In this document: one piece after another, positions 57,147-64,000 of the stretch | How positions within the stretch are numbered: position 1 is the stretch's first letter | Layout of the letters: every line of letters starts with the position of its first letter | Assembly (NCBI GenBank): GCA_020137815.1 | Contig: CM035357.1 | Coordinates: 4,390,996-4,454,995, forward strand | From: Hormiphora californensis | Taxonomy: Eukaryota; Ctenophora; Tentaculata; Cydippida; Pleurobrachiidae | DNA: 64,000 nucleotides | Direction of reading: 5' to 3' | Notes under the pieces: generated by a model | The model's input: only the letters and a program-made list of their open reading frames with translations | The model's database searches: none | What the model was told of the DNA's origin: nothing | Made by a program: the position numbers and the translations under genes

Positions 57147-60100
57147 TGATGTAAACCAACCCGAAACCATAGTTATTATACACCCTGCTAGAGTTTAGAG
57201 CTCATATCTTAGTTGGGTGATTGTAATGAGACTGGGATGAACAGGGATATATATTGTGTCAATATATGATGTACAGTGACATGTGGCAATGTATGATGTA
57301 CATGAGGGGGTCAGTCGAGATTATATTGTTGATCTTGAGAATTGAGAATTGTTGAAAACTTACCGAACCAGGAGATAACGTTGCTATAGAAATCAGATGC
57401 TGTATCAGGATCACTAGATTTTGGTCCAACGAACTCAATCTGACTAACAACATCACCCCCAAAGTCCTCTTGGCATCTAGTTACAACGCTGCTAGAGAAG
57501 TTATAAACCAGCACTTCGACAGTATTACAAGTTATAGTGAGAGAAGTTAGAATCCTTGGCTATACGCCAGATTTTATTTGCAGTAGTCGGGGGTTTTATT
57601 GGCAGGTCTACTCTTGGAATTACACCACCCAATCTTGTACTGGATAGTAGATAAAAACCTTAGGTAGACTGCTCCCAAACGTTTGCCACCATCATCATAA
57701 AGAACCACCCTTACTAGCTCTTTACTCCCTACTGTGGAGTTTGTCTTGATGAATAGAGGTGTTGATTCTAAATCCCAAGTGATAGGGGTGTTGTGGACAA
57801 CTGCTTGCCAGTGTGGGGAACGACCTGGAAATAATTCCCAACTTGAATTAATTGTTGAGACTCGAGAATTTGACGGGTTTTGACGCACTGTCCCGCTCTG
57901 GAAATGGTCTAGATTACATTGTCCAACTGGACTGGAAATTCTCTGAGTTGGTCCTTACCGTTAGCAATGACGATCCAGGAAGTTAGGAACAACAATAGTA
58001 AACATGAACGATCCATTCTCCACAACGAGAATATTAGATATCGTCCAAAACAAACTTAAAACTTGTTAATTATAGCATTCCTTCACACACAATACGGGAG
58101 CTGTGACTTCCTCCCCGTGTGTAAAAAGGGAGTGCTCAAGCCTCCATGTCTTGGTTAGATAGTCTCAAATGAAGCATCAAAAGAGAGAAACATGTAGTTT
58201 ACTTAGGAGAGATAAAGAGAGAAACATGTATTTTATTTAGGAGAGATAATGCCGTTTGAATAGCATTATTATAGCCAACTGCCAAGAGGATAGATCTCTA
58301 ACACAGTACGTTTTACACTAAAAGAAAGTTGTGTGTGTCTGTCTGTCTCCCCTCACCAACCTCCCCTTCCTCTCAACTCTCCCCTCCTCACTCACCTTCC
58401 TCACTCACCTCTCTCTCTCAACTCTCCCCTCCCTCTCAACTCCACTCCCTCTTCCCTCCAGCTGCTAAAAGAGGTGTGTAGGATGGGAGAGGACAAGAAC
58501 ATCATCGTGCAGAACATGTCCCAGAGTGGGGCTGGGGACCCCGGGGGAGCCTCAGATAGGGGTGCGGATGAAAAGAATGGAGATGGTAGCGATGAGGATG
58601 ATGAACTGTTGTTGCGGAGTAGGACGAGCAGTAGGGCTGCCCCCCAGCCGAGCACAGCTGCAGTTAGTACAACGGGGAGTGAAGCTACTGGCAGGTAGGA
58701 TATGGAACATCGCTACTTTAAACATTACCCCTTCTACTCCCCCGCCACGATATTAAATCATTAACTGACTAATTATTTGACTAATTAACTAATTAATTAA
58801 CTAATTTATTGATATTTAATTGACTAATTAATTATCAGTGGAGAGAAAGAGGTAGTCCCACTAATGGAGTATGTGTACAATGTGGTCCGCTTTATTGATG
58901 CTATCCTGTCCAACAATGCTACTGATGATCACTGCAAAGAGTTTATACAACAGGTAATTAAATTAATTAATTAATTAAATTGTAGGAAGTCTGAGACTGG
59001 AAGTGGTAGGAATCAAACACTTTAAAATGTTTGATGAAGTCGGGAAATGTTTTTGATAACGAAGGAGAGAGAGATAGCATAGGGAGAGAGAAAACATGTC
59101 TCTGACTCCTAATTTCAGGGTGGTTTGGAGCCCCTGGTGAAGCTACCCTCGTTACCCAACATTGCAGTTCAGTTCGCCTCCTCCAGGGCATGTATGGACG
59201 TGGCCATCACGCTCAAGGATATCCTGGTACGTTGTTAGGGGGTTGTCATGGGGGTTGTCATGGTGACAATGTCTTATAAATTAGGAATCCAATGTGATTT
59301 ATTTGTTTTCTTTCACATCTCTATCTCCCTCCCCACTTCTTCAGACACTTTCCCAAGACGGCCGTGTGATAGAACAGTGTTTTGAGCAGATAAACCAACT
59401 CATCTGGGAGCTGCATCCCTTTATCCTCCCCACTGGAGAGAGTTATCTTATTAACGAGCTAGCATCCTCTGCAACACCCACCCAGCCCTTTGCCAGCGCT
59501 ACTTCCACACCGTTACTACACACAATTATGGCACTGGAGAGTTATATAACTCTGCTAATGAGCCTGTGTAAAGTCGGACAGGTATGATGATGAATGATGA
59601 AGATTGTTTTATATATTGTTTTTGCCTTCACTTCTTCCTTTTTTTCGGTTCATTTTCCTTCTCGCTTCCCTTCTCCATCACTACTTCCCCCTGTATAATC
59701 GAAAGTGCGTGTTCCTCTCTCTCTCTCTGCCCCACTAATTCCTTCACCTGTATTCTATCGAAAGGGTAGGTGCTTAGTGCCATCACACCCGTCACCCCCT
59801 CTCTCTCTTTCTCCCTCGCTCCCACCTGTATTCTATCGAAAGGGCGGGTGCCATAACACCCGTCACCCTCTCTCTCTCTCTCTCTCTCCCTCGCTCCCAC
59901 CTATAATCTATCGAAAGGGCCAAGACACCCGTCACCCTCTTCCCCTCTAATTCCTTCACCTGTATTCTATCGAAAGGGCGGGTGCCATAACACCCGTCAC
60001 CCATGACTCTAGCGCAATTTCCAGGCGGACATGAGGTCTGTGTGTATAGCAAAGTGGGGAAGTGAAGCGGGCCTGGACCTGATTGACAAGCTGTCCCAGT

Positions 60101-63100
60101 TGTTCACTGCCATTGTTTGGGAGAATAGCTTGTTGGTCTTGGTAGCTCCTCCCTTCAACCTCACCCAGAATAGAGCTGATGTAGAGAGACTGATCGAGGC
60201 GATAGGACCCAATCCTGTTATTAGTAAGTTGAACCAAAGCTAAAAAACTTCCAAACTAAAACCCCAAAATAAAACCCCAGACTAATTCACAACAACCCCA
60301 TAACTAATTCCAAAATATCCCAGAACTAACTAAAACCCCCGAACTAATTCCCAGAACTAAAACCCCAAACTAATTCTCAGCCATCTTCTCTGGGAACTTA
60401 CTAAAACTCCAAACTATCCAGAACTAAAGGGCAAGGAAAAGAAAGATAAATCTCCACCCCACCTACTGATAATAAAGCCGTTACGGCAGGCCGTTGATCG
60501 GCTGCACAAACACCTCCTAGCCTTCCTCTTTGTGCTGTGCAAATTGAGCTGCGGCCAGATGCGTGTGAGAAGGTAGGAGAGTTGAAGAAAAATAGTCAGA
60601 CAGAAGAGTTAAAGCACTTGGATGTCAAATAAAATCAGAGGCTAGTGACCAGCTTTGAGAGCTTCTCCAAATAAAATTAGATCTGATTTGAGAACTATGG
60701 TCCTCCCCCCCCCCAGGAATGTTACAAGTAAAGCAGCCCCTACTAAACACCAACTTGACATTGCCAAACACATCACATACTTCTTGAAACATGGCCTCAG
60801 TTGGAGACCCCCTATGAACACCCATCCCCGAGTGGGTCTAGCTGCCATTATGGGGCATATTGGTACGTGTGCATTGGTTACACAATTGTGTGTGTAAACA
60901 GTAAACCGTGGGTTACACAATTGTGCTGTGCGTGTAAACCGTGGGTTACACAATTATTGGTCGGAAATTTTTTATTCAGTTTGGAACGTGTTCATGTATT
61001 CCAATTTGAACCCATCTCCTTCACGAGTATTTTAATCACCTACTCGACCTTCTCTCACATTACAATACCCAGGCTTGGCGGGCAAGATTCTCCACAGCGA
61101 AAGTCAGCAACCCTACCACCTAATGCTTCACGAGTTCGACAAGGTTGATGGGCTGGAGAGCATGGTAGCAGCATACGATTGGGCTTCGAAGATCTCCAAA
61201 CAAGGTACGATTGGGCTTCAAAGATCTCCAAAAAGGAAAAAATTTGGCTTCAAAGGTATCCCAATTGTCTCTAACCCCTCCCTCCCTTCCTCCCCCAGAG
61301 AATAATGATTTAGTAGTGGGTGCAGGACAGTTCATGACAGCCTGGCTGACTCTCATGGAGAAGTTGATAGATGTGAAGTCTGTTACAGAGTCTAACCATT
61401 CCCTTCCGGCATCCTTCCAGCCTGCCCAGTTCGAACCCATCAGATTCCTTGCCAAGTCACACAAGGTAATGGGAAATATAGAGCCGTCTTAGTCTTCATA
61501 TATACAAAATAACATTTTCTTGATGTTTCTACGGCTCTTCCTGGAAGACACCGTTGGAAGAATATCGGTAAACTTAATTCCAGTGCCAAAATAACTCGTG
61601 TTTTCCTTTGTGATCGTCTTATTATACATATCATTTTCTTGACTGTGATTTGTGGGGATTGTGTCCTCAGGAGAACTCGACAGGGCAATGAAATTTTCCT
61701 GGAGTACTGTACAAATACAAACACGAGTGTTTTAACAGAAAGCAATTGTTTCACTACCAGCGGTAGATCTGATGATCTACCGCTGGTAGTGAAACAATTG
61801 TTTTCTGTCAAAACACTCGTGTTTGTATTTGTATCATTTTCTTGATATATTTATGGCTTTTATATTGGGTGCAGTACAGGGCATGAAACCTGTGGTTCAC
61901 TGCGCTGGCAAGGTGACCATTACTCTAATATATCCATCTTTGTGCACGGTGCAGAAGCTTCTTTTACCACCACCTATATTTCAGTTTGCTTTTGAAGTGA
62001 TTTCACAGCTCTGGGATGAACTATACAGATACTCGGGGATGAAGAGCCTGAAGAGTGAAATCGGGAGAATAACTGAACTGGTTATTGTCATTCTTAAACA
62101 ACTTCTTAAAGGTAATTAGTTCTAATTACTAATTAATTATCTAGCTGTAATTACTGGTAAATTTTCTTATAACCATACTAGTTAATTATCTTCGATTCCA
62201 ATTACTAATTACTTGTAAATATTTACATATCTGGTTAGGTTTTAATAATTTTAACTTGTTTCAGGCAATCTTCAGGATAAGATCCAGAAGGCAGAAAAGA
62301 AAGGACCTGACGGGGCGAGTGAAACAGGGACTGTTCAAGCTAATGAACAACTCGTACAAACGGTAATTAATTAATTGATTAGCAACTACCTTCGACAGTA
62401 ACCCACTGCAACACTGCTATTATTATTATTATTAGGGAAACCTAGCCGAATCACTTATCAACCCTTCTTATGAGCCTCCTCCGATGCCACTCTAACCCCC
62501 CTTCTGCTATAATCTATGACCCTCCCTATGACCCTCCCTTCCCATTACTCCCGGTCCCACTAATCAATTAATTAGCGATTAGCAGTACTCTCGGGAGATA
62601 ACCCTTCTCCCACCCTCTCAGCTCATGGATATGGGTTTCGGCCGTCAGCACGCCGTAGAAGCTCTAGTTCAGAGTAATAACAACCTTACAGCAGCAACTG
62701 AATACGTGCTAACTGCTCACTCGAGCGCCATGGTGAGAGTCAATGTGTTTGTTTGTTTGTTTGTTTGTTTGTTTGTTTGTTTGTTTGTATGTTTGTTTGT
62801 TTGTTTGTTTGTTTGTTTGTTTGTTTGACTGTTTCTTTATTGTTTTTGCTGCGTCCAGCGGGTATTGTATCATAATGCTGATAACTGAACAAAATCCCCA
62901 TTTCTAATACTCACTTGACCTCACCTACCCCCTATCGCAGCCAAGTCCCCATTTCTAATACTCACCTACCCCCTATCGCAGCCAAGTCCCCATTTCTAAT
63001 ACAGTCGGACCCCGATTTACCGGGCCCCGATTTACCGGAACCCCGATTTACCGGGAGGATTTCTTTCCCCCGATTTTTTTTGGAAAATTTTCGAAGTTTT

Positions 63101-64000
63101 TCCGGTTGGTAAACTTGCATTTGCAATTCGCTAGGTCTAATGGGGATCACGTATCGGTTCGTTTCAAACCGTCTAATTAGCGGCAGGACACGTGATAAGA
63201 TACACCGATTCAAAAAACGATTCGAACGTGGCTGGTATACCTTAGAAAAATTTCATATCTTTTTTTGCAAAATTTTACAGAATCATTGTCAATGCTTTGA
63301 TCGATGCTCCCCGTAAATTTTCAGAAAAAAAGTTATTTTGAAACTTTGATACTTCCTCACCCCGCTTAGGGTGCCCAGATTCGGCATGGTATCACGTATC
63401 GGTTCGTTTCGAACCGTCTTACGTCTAATTAGCGGCAGGACATGCGATAAGATGCACCGATTCGAAACACGATTCGGACTCGGTCGGGGTGGTTTACCTT
63501 AGAAAAAGTTTTTACATTTTTTTTTGAATTTTTTAAACTTTCTATTTCTAATGACAGAAGCAATGATCATTATATTGTCATCAATAAATGTATACATACT
63601 ATACAGTGAGAGGTGTCTTGGTATAGAATTTTGGACAAAAGTAGGATTTATGGGTAGGGTTTATGGGTCAAATATGTTCTACCCCGATATACCGGGCACC
63701 CCGATTTACCGGGCAAAATGGCTTCCCCCGAGGATCCCGGTAAATCGGGGTCCGACTGTACTCACCTATCCCCTATCGCAGCCAAGTCCTCATTTCTAAT
63801 ACTCACCTATCCCCTATCGCAGCCAAGTCCCCATTTCTAATACTCACCTACCCCCTATCGCAGCCAAGTCCCCATTTCTAATACTCACCTATCGCAGCCA
63901 AGTTCGGACATGTCTGAGGAGGAGGCAATGATGCAGGCAATAGCAATGTCCCTTGCGGTCGAAGAGACGGGTTTGGAGGGTGGGACAGCTGCCCCCGCTC
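44200..64000 (+). CDS. HUWE1: HUWE1, giant HECT E3 ubiquitin ligase, 5' part (29 exons, runs off the window)
   Basis: Exons: 44200-44244, 44667-44765, 45042-45164, 45434-45520, 46027-46100, 46392-46470, 46550-46722, 46827-46956, 47078-47206, 47428-47578, 47796-47882, 48118-48302, 48485-48704, 55934-56062, 56260-56447, 56612-56878, 58462-58694, 58839-58953, 59119-59226, 59345-59581, 60025-60223, 60422-60572, 60717-60862, 61073-61204, 61299-61465, 61985-62111, 62265-62362, 62622-62732, 63898-64000. All phases agree, giving 1,364 residues so far. The start [49 protein letters not shown] and [14 protein letters not shown] identify HUWE1 and cover the DUF908 and DUF913 armadillo-like region. Exon 28 is the UBA ([15 protein letters not shown], residues about 1,294-1,330). 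Exon 29 starts the UIM ([14 protein letters not shown]). The WWE, BH3 and HECT parts lie beyond the window. HUWE1 ubiquitinates many nuclear and cytosolic proteins. Introns 13 and 16 host three antisense genes. Confidence 0.97.
45555..45610. repeat. Hairpin in HUWE1 intron 4
   Basis: GGTTACGAAATA pairs with TATTTCGTAACC around a GC-rich CCCCT/AGGGG loop stem. A similar but looser arrangement is present near 20,953-21,003. Confidence 0.7.
48690..48792 (+). repeat. Duplicated HUWE1 exon 13 donor
   Basis: GGTCACCTAAAGGTAGGC occurs at the real exon end and again about 38 bp downstream. The downstream copy continues into AGAAAGAGAGATGTGTGTTC, which recurs at 54,612-54,631 beyond the nested receptor gene. 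Confidence 0.9.
48793..50886. other. HUWE1 intron 13, left of the nested receptor
   Basis: No gene identified. A diverged ~50-bp tandem repeat at 49,620-49,805 (units holding GTACAACC and TGTCCCG) gives open frames on both strands. A 71-codon frame at 50,113-50,328 ([20 protein letters not shown]) is unrecognised. The segment 50,046-50,089 recurs at 54,551-54,591. Confidence 0.55.
50887..54156 (-). CDS. Seven-transmembrane receptor with large Cys-rich, LDLa-containing ectodomain; intronless, nested in HUWE1
   Basis: One uninterrupted frame. I choose the ATG at 54,156 (1,089 residues) because it begins a signal peptide ([14 protein letters not shown]); the frame extends 42 codons further upstream. 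The ectodomain (to about residue 675) is Cys-rich with LDLa-like motifs at about 361 ([13 protein letters not shown]), 409 ([12 protein letters not shown]) and two clear ones at about 629-665 ([26 protein letters not shown]). Seven hydrophobic segments follow (about 680-1045), with a Rhodopsin-family TM7 motif ([11 protein letters not shown]) and a Cys in ECL1 plus one in ECL2. The DRY position reads CFR, an unusual change. The short tail repeats NTKQVQQ/NTEQVQQ. LDLa next to 7TM recalls relaxin-type (RXFP/LGR) receptors, but I see no leucine-rich repeats. The ligand is unknown. The intronless state and antisense nesting suggest retroposition. Confidence 0.87.
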   Translation of the reverse strand: MSLLLLCLVTLVDCGTTVVSQSTTPTAVPSNSAAGGVQHTPTAAGTGRECHISTSSINEDFLVRKCANIIRKLKGIKNDSIRMSCIGSTTVTYDITQTFDLYARTLKTFVNRLCPNDPAQYQACGESGYKPTGKRELFRTPPACGVLCFDPEVHLYRLHESLQECPSSRVQVQYTISTVDGGEVDVWMKDGALCNGVCDDIKIQRPGQDGRSKADFLLCADERDCNGYRYGGVVQTEGEYFFEPFNRVTPATAANDTCNYIAIFDELMFPLNNGSRCFIPLPSVDHIISHVLISSLSYCTFSLDQTNCTDPTKVAGSCLVNGYPTTVSIYVLCPIYESSHVCDDRIETKCTTINRQCTIQKHLLCNSRADCAEEADEKRELCSKLTKQTCVRSFSQNEGLLPIPVEWIQDGVVDCLDGQDERKEWETCGEGPRKRVKYLPHECSDVFLCKDDRARFLELGFLCSFPNKCDEGVCNARKDGAVVSRKLISWQTPNGQTLKSGICTKGLEHLLRLRGQTCRSTIFSHPFHTFFGRNFTTELVLLSEKQDCRYLYGEEFVYYSCSGLCFNAECPLERPVHQNACPNLRHTIFSLNLELNSLTVAKKSQDKYHNNFFVCKNTNCILFEKVCDLVDDCGDRSDEEKCINNFQCSDSSGILTVDQQCDGKIDCADLSDECNDECRRKVVMNDGVLVISTIMGVVGALLSLASAYKAFWEIRESKKSGKYVNNVMVLAISCGDLLTSIYLLTLTSIHWTKGSQFCERQIEWMSGRTCEVIGVFNTTGGTISSLVMALISCFRLQGTLQALRYRRSEEVTMKLKIKLVLLLGGVLFFAVGVAVLPLIDGLDDWFVNGLIYQDIPLFLGAMGKKRLSDIVRVYHGNHKASESAGTSVSWNVLQNMVSEMFSHDYNGSTSGTKLSFYGNDPVCMFKAFVLPDDPQAGYVWLYLSFHLLCFVVVAICHMLIAILSNKNRVQNSNSSSTLGRKVTLICITDFCCWMPFLICCVLHTAEVVDMSSWYQIFSLNILPLNSVLNPLLYSNIIAETTGKLLKMPKLRAPSNTKQVQQDLVVEGPATSNTEQVQQEGPAEIAETSN
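54377..54453. repeat. (CTGT)n microsatellite
   Basis: About 18 tetranucleotide units with one GCCTG interruption, in HUWE1 intron 13. Confidence 0.97.
54734..55598 (-). CDS. Secreted SRCR-like protein, probably two repeats, frame offset in the middle
   Basis: The first frame (55,598 to 55,215) opens with a signal peptide ([18 protein letters not shown]) and then reads [19 protein letters not shown], the centre of an SRCR domain (VC-x-D...A-x-x-IC-R-x-x-G). The second frame (open from 55,234 down to 54,734) contains [17 protein letters not shown] and [20 protein letters not shown], again SRCR-like, and ends at a cluster of paired cysteines. The two overlap by 20 bp in different frames. No convincing intron joins them, so there is either one missing or extra base, an undetected intron, or a decaying gene. 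SRCR proteins are cysteine-rich extracellular binding modules, abundant in sponges. It is antisense in HUWE1 intron 13, 578 bp from the receptor start. Confidence 0.55.
55866..55941 (+). repeat. Duplicated HUWE1 exon 14 acceptor
   Basis: ACTAACTCCATCCTCAGGTG occurs at 55,872 and again at 55,919 (the real acceptor). The upstream copy would add 47 bp and reach a TAA after 11 codons. Confidence 0.9.
56070..56181 (+). mobile_element. ~110-bp MITE in HUWE1 intron 14, ~7 nt after the donor
   Basis: CCAGGAACCGACCGAATCAG at the left and TCGGTCGGTTCCTGG at the right. It matches the copy in SF3A2 almost base for base and lies in the same orientation relative to the host gene. The sequence after the element (GTAAAAAT) repeats the sequence of the donor (GTAAAAAC), suggesting a target duplication that includes the donor. 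Confidence 0.92.
56870..57060 (+). repeat. Duplicated HUWE1 exon 16 donor and diverged intron repeats
   Basis: ATAATCAAG|GTACCTGATC at the real donor is echoed by ATTATCAAGGTACCTACTGA at about 57,040. Between them, ATACCCTCTTTAT-containing units occur twice. A poly-C tract follows (57,113-57,145). Confidence 0.82.
57379..58015 (-). CDS. Small secreted protein(s) of unknown family, nested in HUWE1 intron 16
   Basis: Three pieces. The first exon (58,015 to about 57,958) starts with a strong signal peptide ([18 protein letters not shown]) and a GTAAGG donor. An open segment to 57,574 contains [31 protein letters not shown] and [18 protein letters not shown] and ends NKTPDYCK-stop. A further exon-like piece (about 57,561-57,379, acceptor GTATAG, donor GTAAGT) reads [18 protein letters not shown]. 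The link between the signal exon and the second piece is not in phase with any acceptor I can find, so the model is incomplete. The alternating hydrophobic pattern suggests a beta-sandwich extracellular domain. I do not recognise the family. Confidence 0.4.
59748..60003. repeat. ~75-80-bp tandem repeat in HUWE1 intron 20
   Basis: ACCTGTATTCTATCGAAAGG and ACACCCGTCACC recur four times with CT-rich spacers (59,748, 59,824, 59,899, 59,958). Confidence 0.88.
60224..60421 (+). repeat. HUWE1 intron 21 built of acceptor-like copies
   Basis: CCCAGAACTAA recurs at about 60,320 and 60,350, mirroring the real junction ATCCAG|AACTAAAGG. Related units (AAACTAAAACCCCA) fill most of the 198-bp intron. Confidence 0.82.
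61170..61240 (+). repeat. Duplicated end of HUWE1 exon 24 with donor
   Basis: TACGATTGGGCTTCGAAGAT ends the exon. TACGATTGGGCTTCAAAGAT follows directly after the GT, then a third partial copy (TTGGCTTCAAAG). Confidence 0.93.
61711..61833. repeat. Long hairpin, ~60-bp arms, in HUWE1 intron 25
   Basis: TACAAATACAAACACGAGTG at the left returns as CACTCGTGTTTGTATTTGTA at the right. The arms meet at GGTAGATC/GATCTACC with a loop of only a few bases. Near-perfect pairing. Confidence 0.93.
62748..62827. repeat. (TTTG)n microsatellite just after the UBA exon
   Basis: About 20 TTTG units with one TATG change, starting about 15 nt after the exon 28 donor. Confidence 0.97.
62925..63900 (+). repeat. 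~41-bp minisatellite carrying copies of the HUWE1 exon 29 acceptor
   Basis: Units read CTATCGCAGCCAAGTCCCCA then TTTCTAATACTCACCTA. Copies lie at about 62,934, 62,976, 63,772, 63,814 and 63,857. The last, at 63,892, is the true acceptor CTATCGCAG|CCAAGTTCG. A transposable element (63,003-63,760) has inserted into the array. Confidence 0.93.
63003..63760. mobile_element. ~758-bp element with pogo/Tigger-like termini
   Basis: CAGTCGGACCCCGATTTACC at the left, GGTAAATCGGGGTCCGACTG at the right, with TA on both sides. Internal subterminal repeats of the same motif (CCCCGATTTACCGG) occur at both ends. Two interior segments share GTATCGGTTCGTTTC (about 63,151 and 63,395). No transposase. Same family as 15,791-15,858. 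Confidence 0.85.

Overview
This window comes from an animal nuclear genome. Genes have many short GT-AG introns and the proteins are metazoan: the large ubiquitin ligase HUWE1, NUPR1, PSMG4, SF3A2, an LDLa-containing 7TM receptor, and an F5/8C plus sushi protein. Compact genes, gaps of about 450 bp between them, nested intronless genes and a lineage-specific receptor suggest an early-branching invertebrate. A sponge (demosponge) is my best guess; that placement is inference, because no marker gene settles it. Exons were built by hand from splice sites and reading phase. In the main models the phases close exactly, for example 629 codons for the RRM gene, 478 for ZCCHC7 and 1,330 up to the UBA exon of HUWE1.

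1-15 kb is repeat-dominated. It holds the end of a minus-strand exon at the left edge, a 33-bp minisatellite, a ~370-bp tandem array, CT satellites, several foldback or terminal-inverted-repeat elements, and a ~163-bp tandem repeat. It also holds one plus-strand gene piece (F5/8C-like plus sushi domains, 6.3-8.7 kb) whose exon is split by a 1.49-kb foldback element.

15-40 kb carries seven genes, all on the minus strand and mostly 340-480 bp apart: a five-RRM hnRNP H/RBM12-like protein, NUPR1-like, LSM8, TTC38, SF3A2, PSMG4 and ZCCHC7. Four of the seven act in RNA processing: U6 snRNP, U2 snRNP, a G-tract-binding type of splicing regulator, and a TRAMP/exosome cofactor. ZCCHC7 introns are swollen by satellites and inverted-repeat elements. 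At 40.4-41.4 kb lies an intronless ORF1-like retroelement protein with one in-frame stop.

44.2-64 kb is the 5' part of HUWE1 on the plus strand: 29 exons covering the DUF908/DUF913 region, the UBA and the start of the UIM. Three minus-strand genes are nested in its introns: an intronless LDLa/7TM receptor and an SRCR-like secreted protein (both in intron 13), and a small secreted protein (intron 16).

The most unusual signal is at the splice junctions. In at least ten introns of three genes, the sequence next to a splice site, often including the first or last exon bases, is tandemly duplicated one to several times. In addition, two copies of one ~110-bp inverted-repeat element start 7-8 nt after a 5' splice site in two unrelated genes, both in the sense orientation. 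Together these suggest active intron growth or intron creation in this genome.
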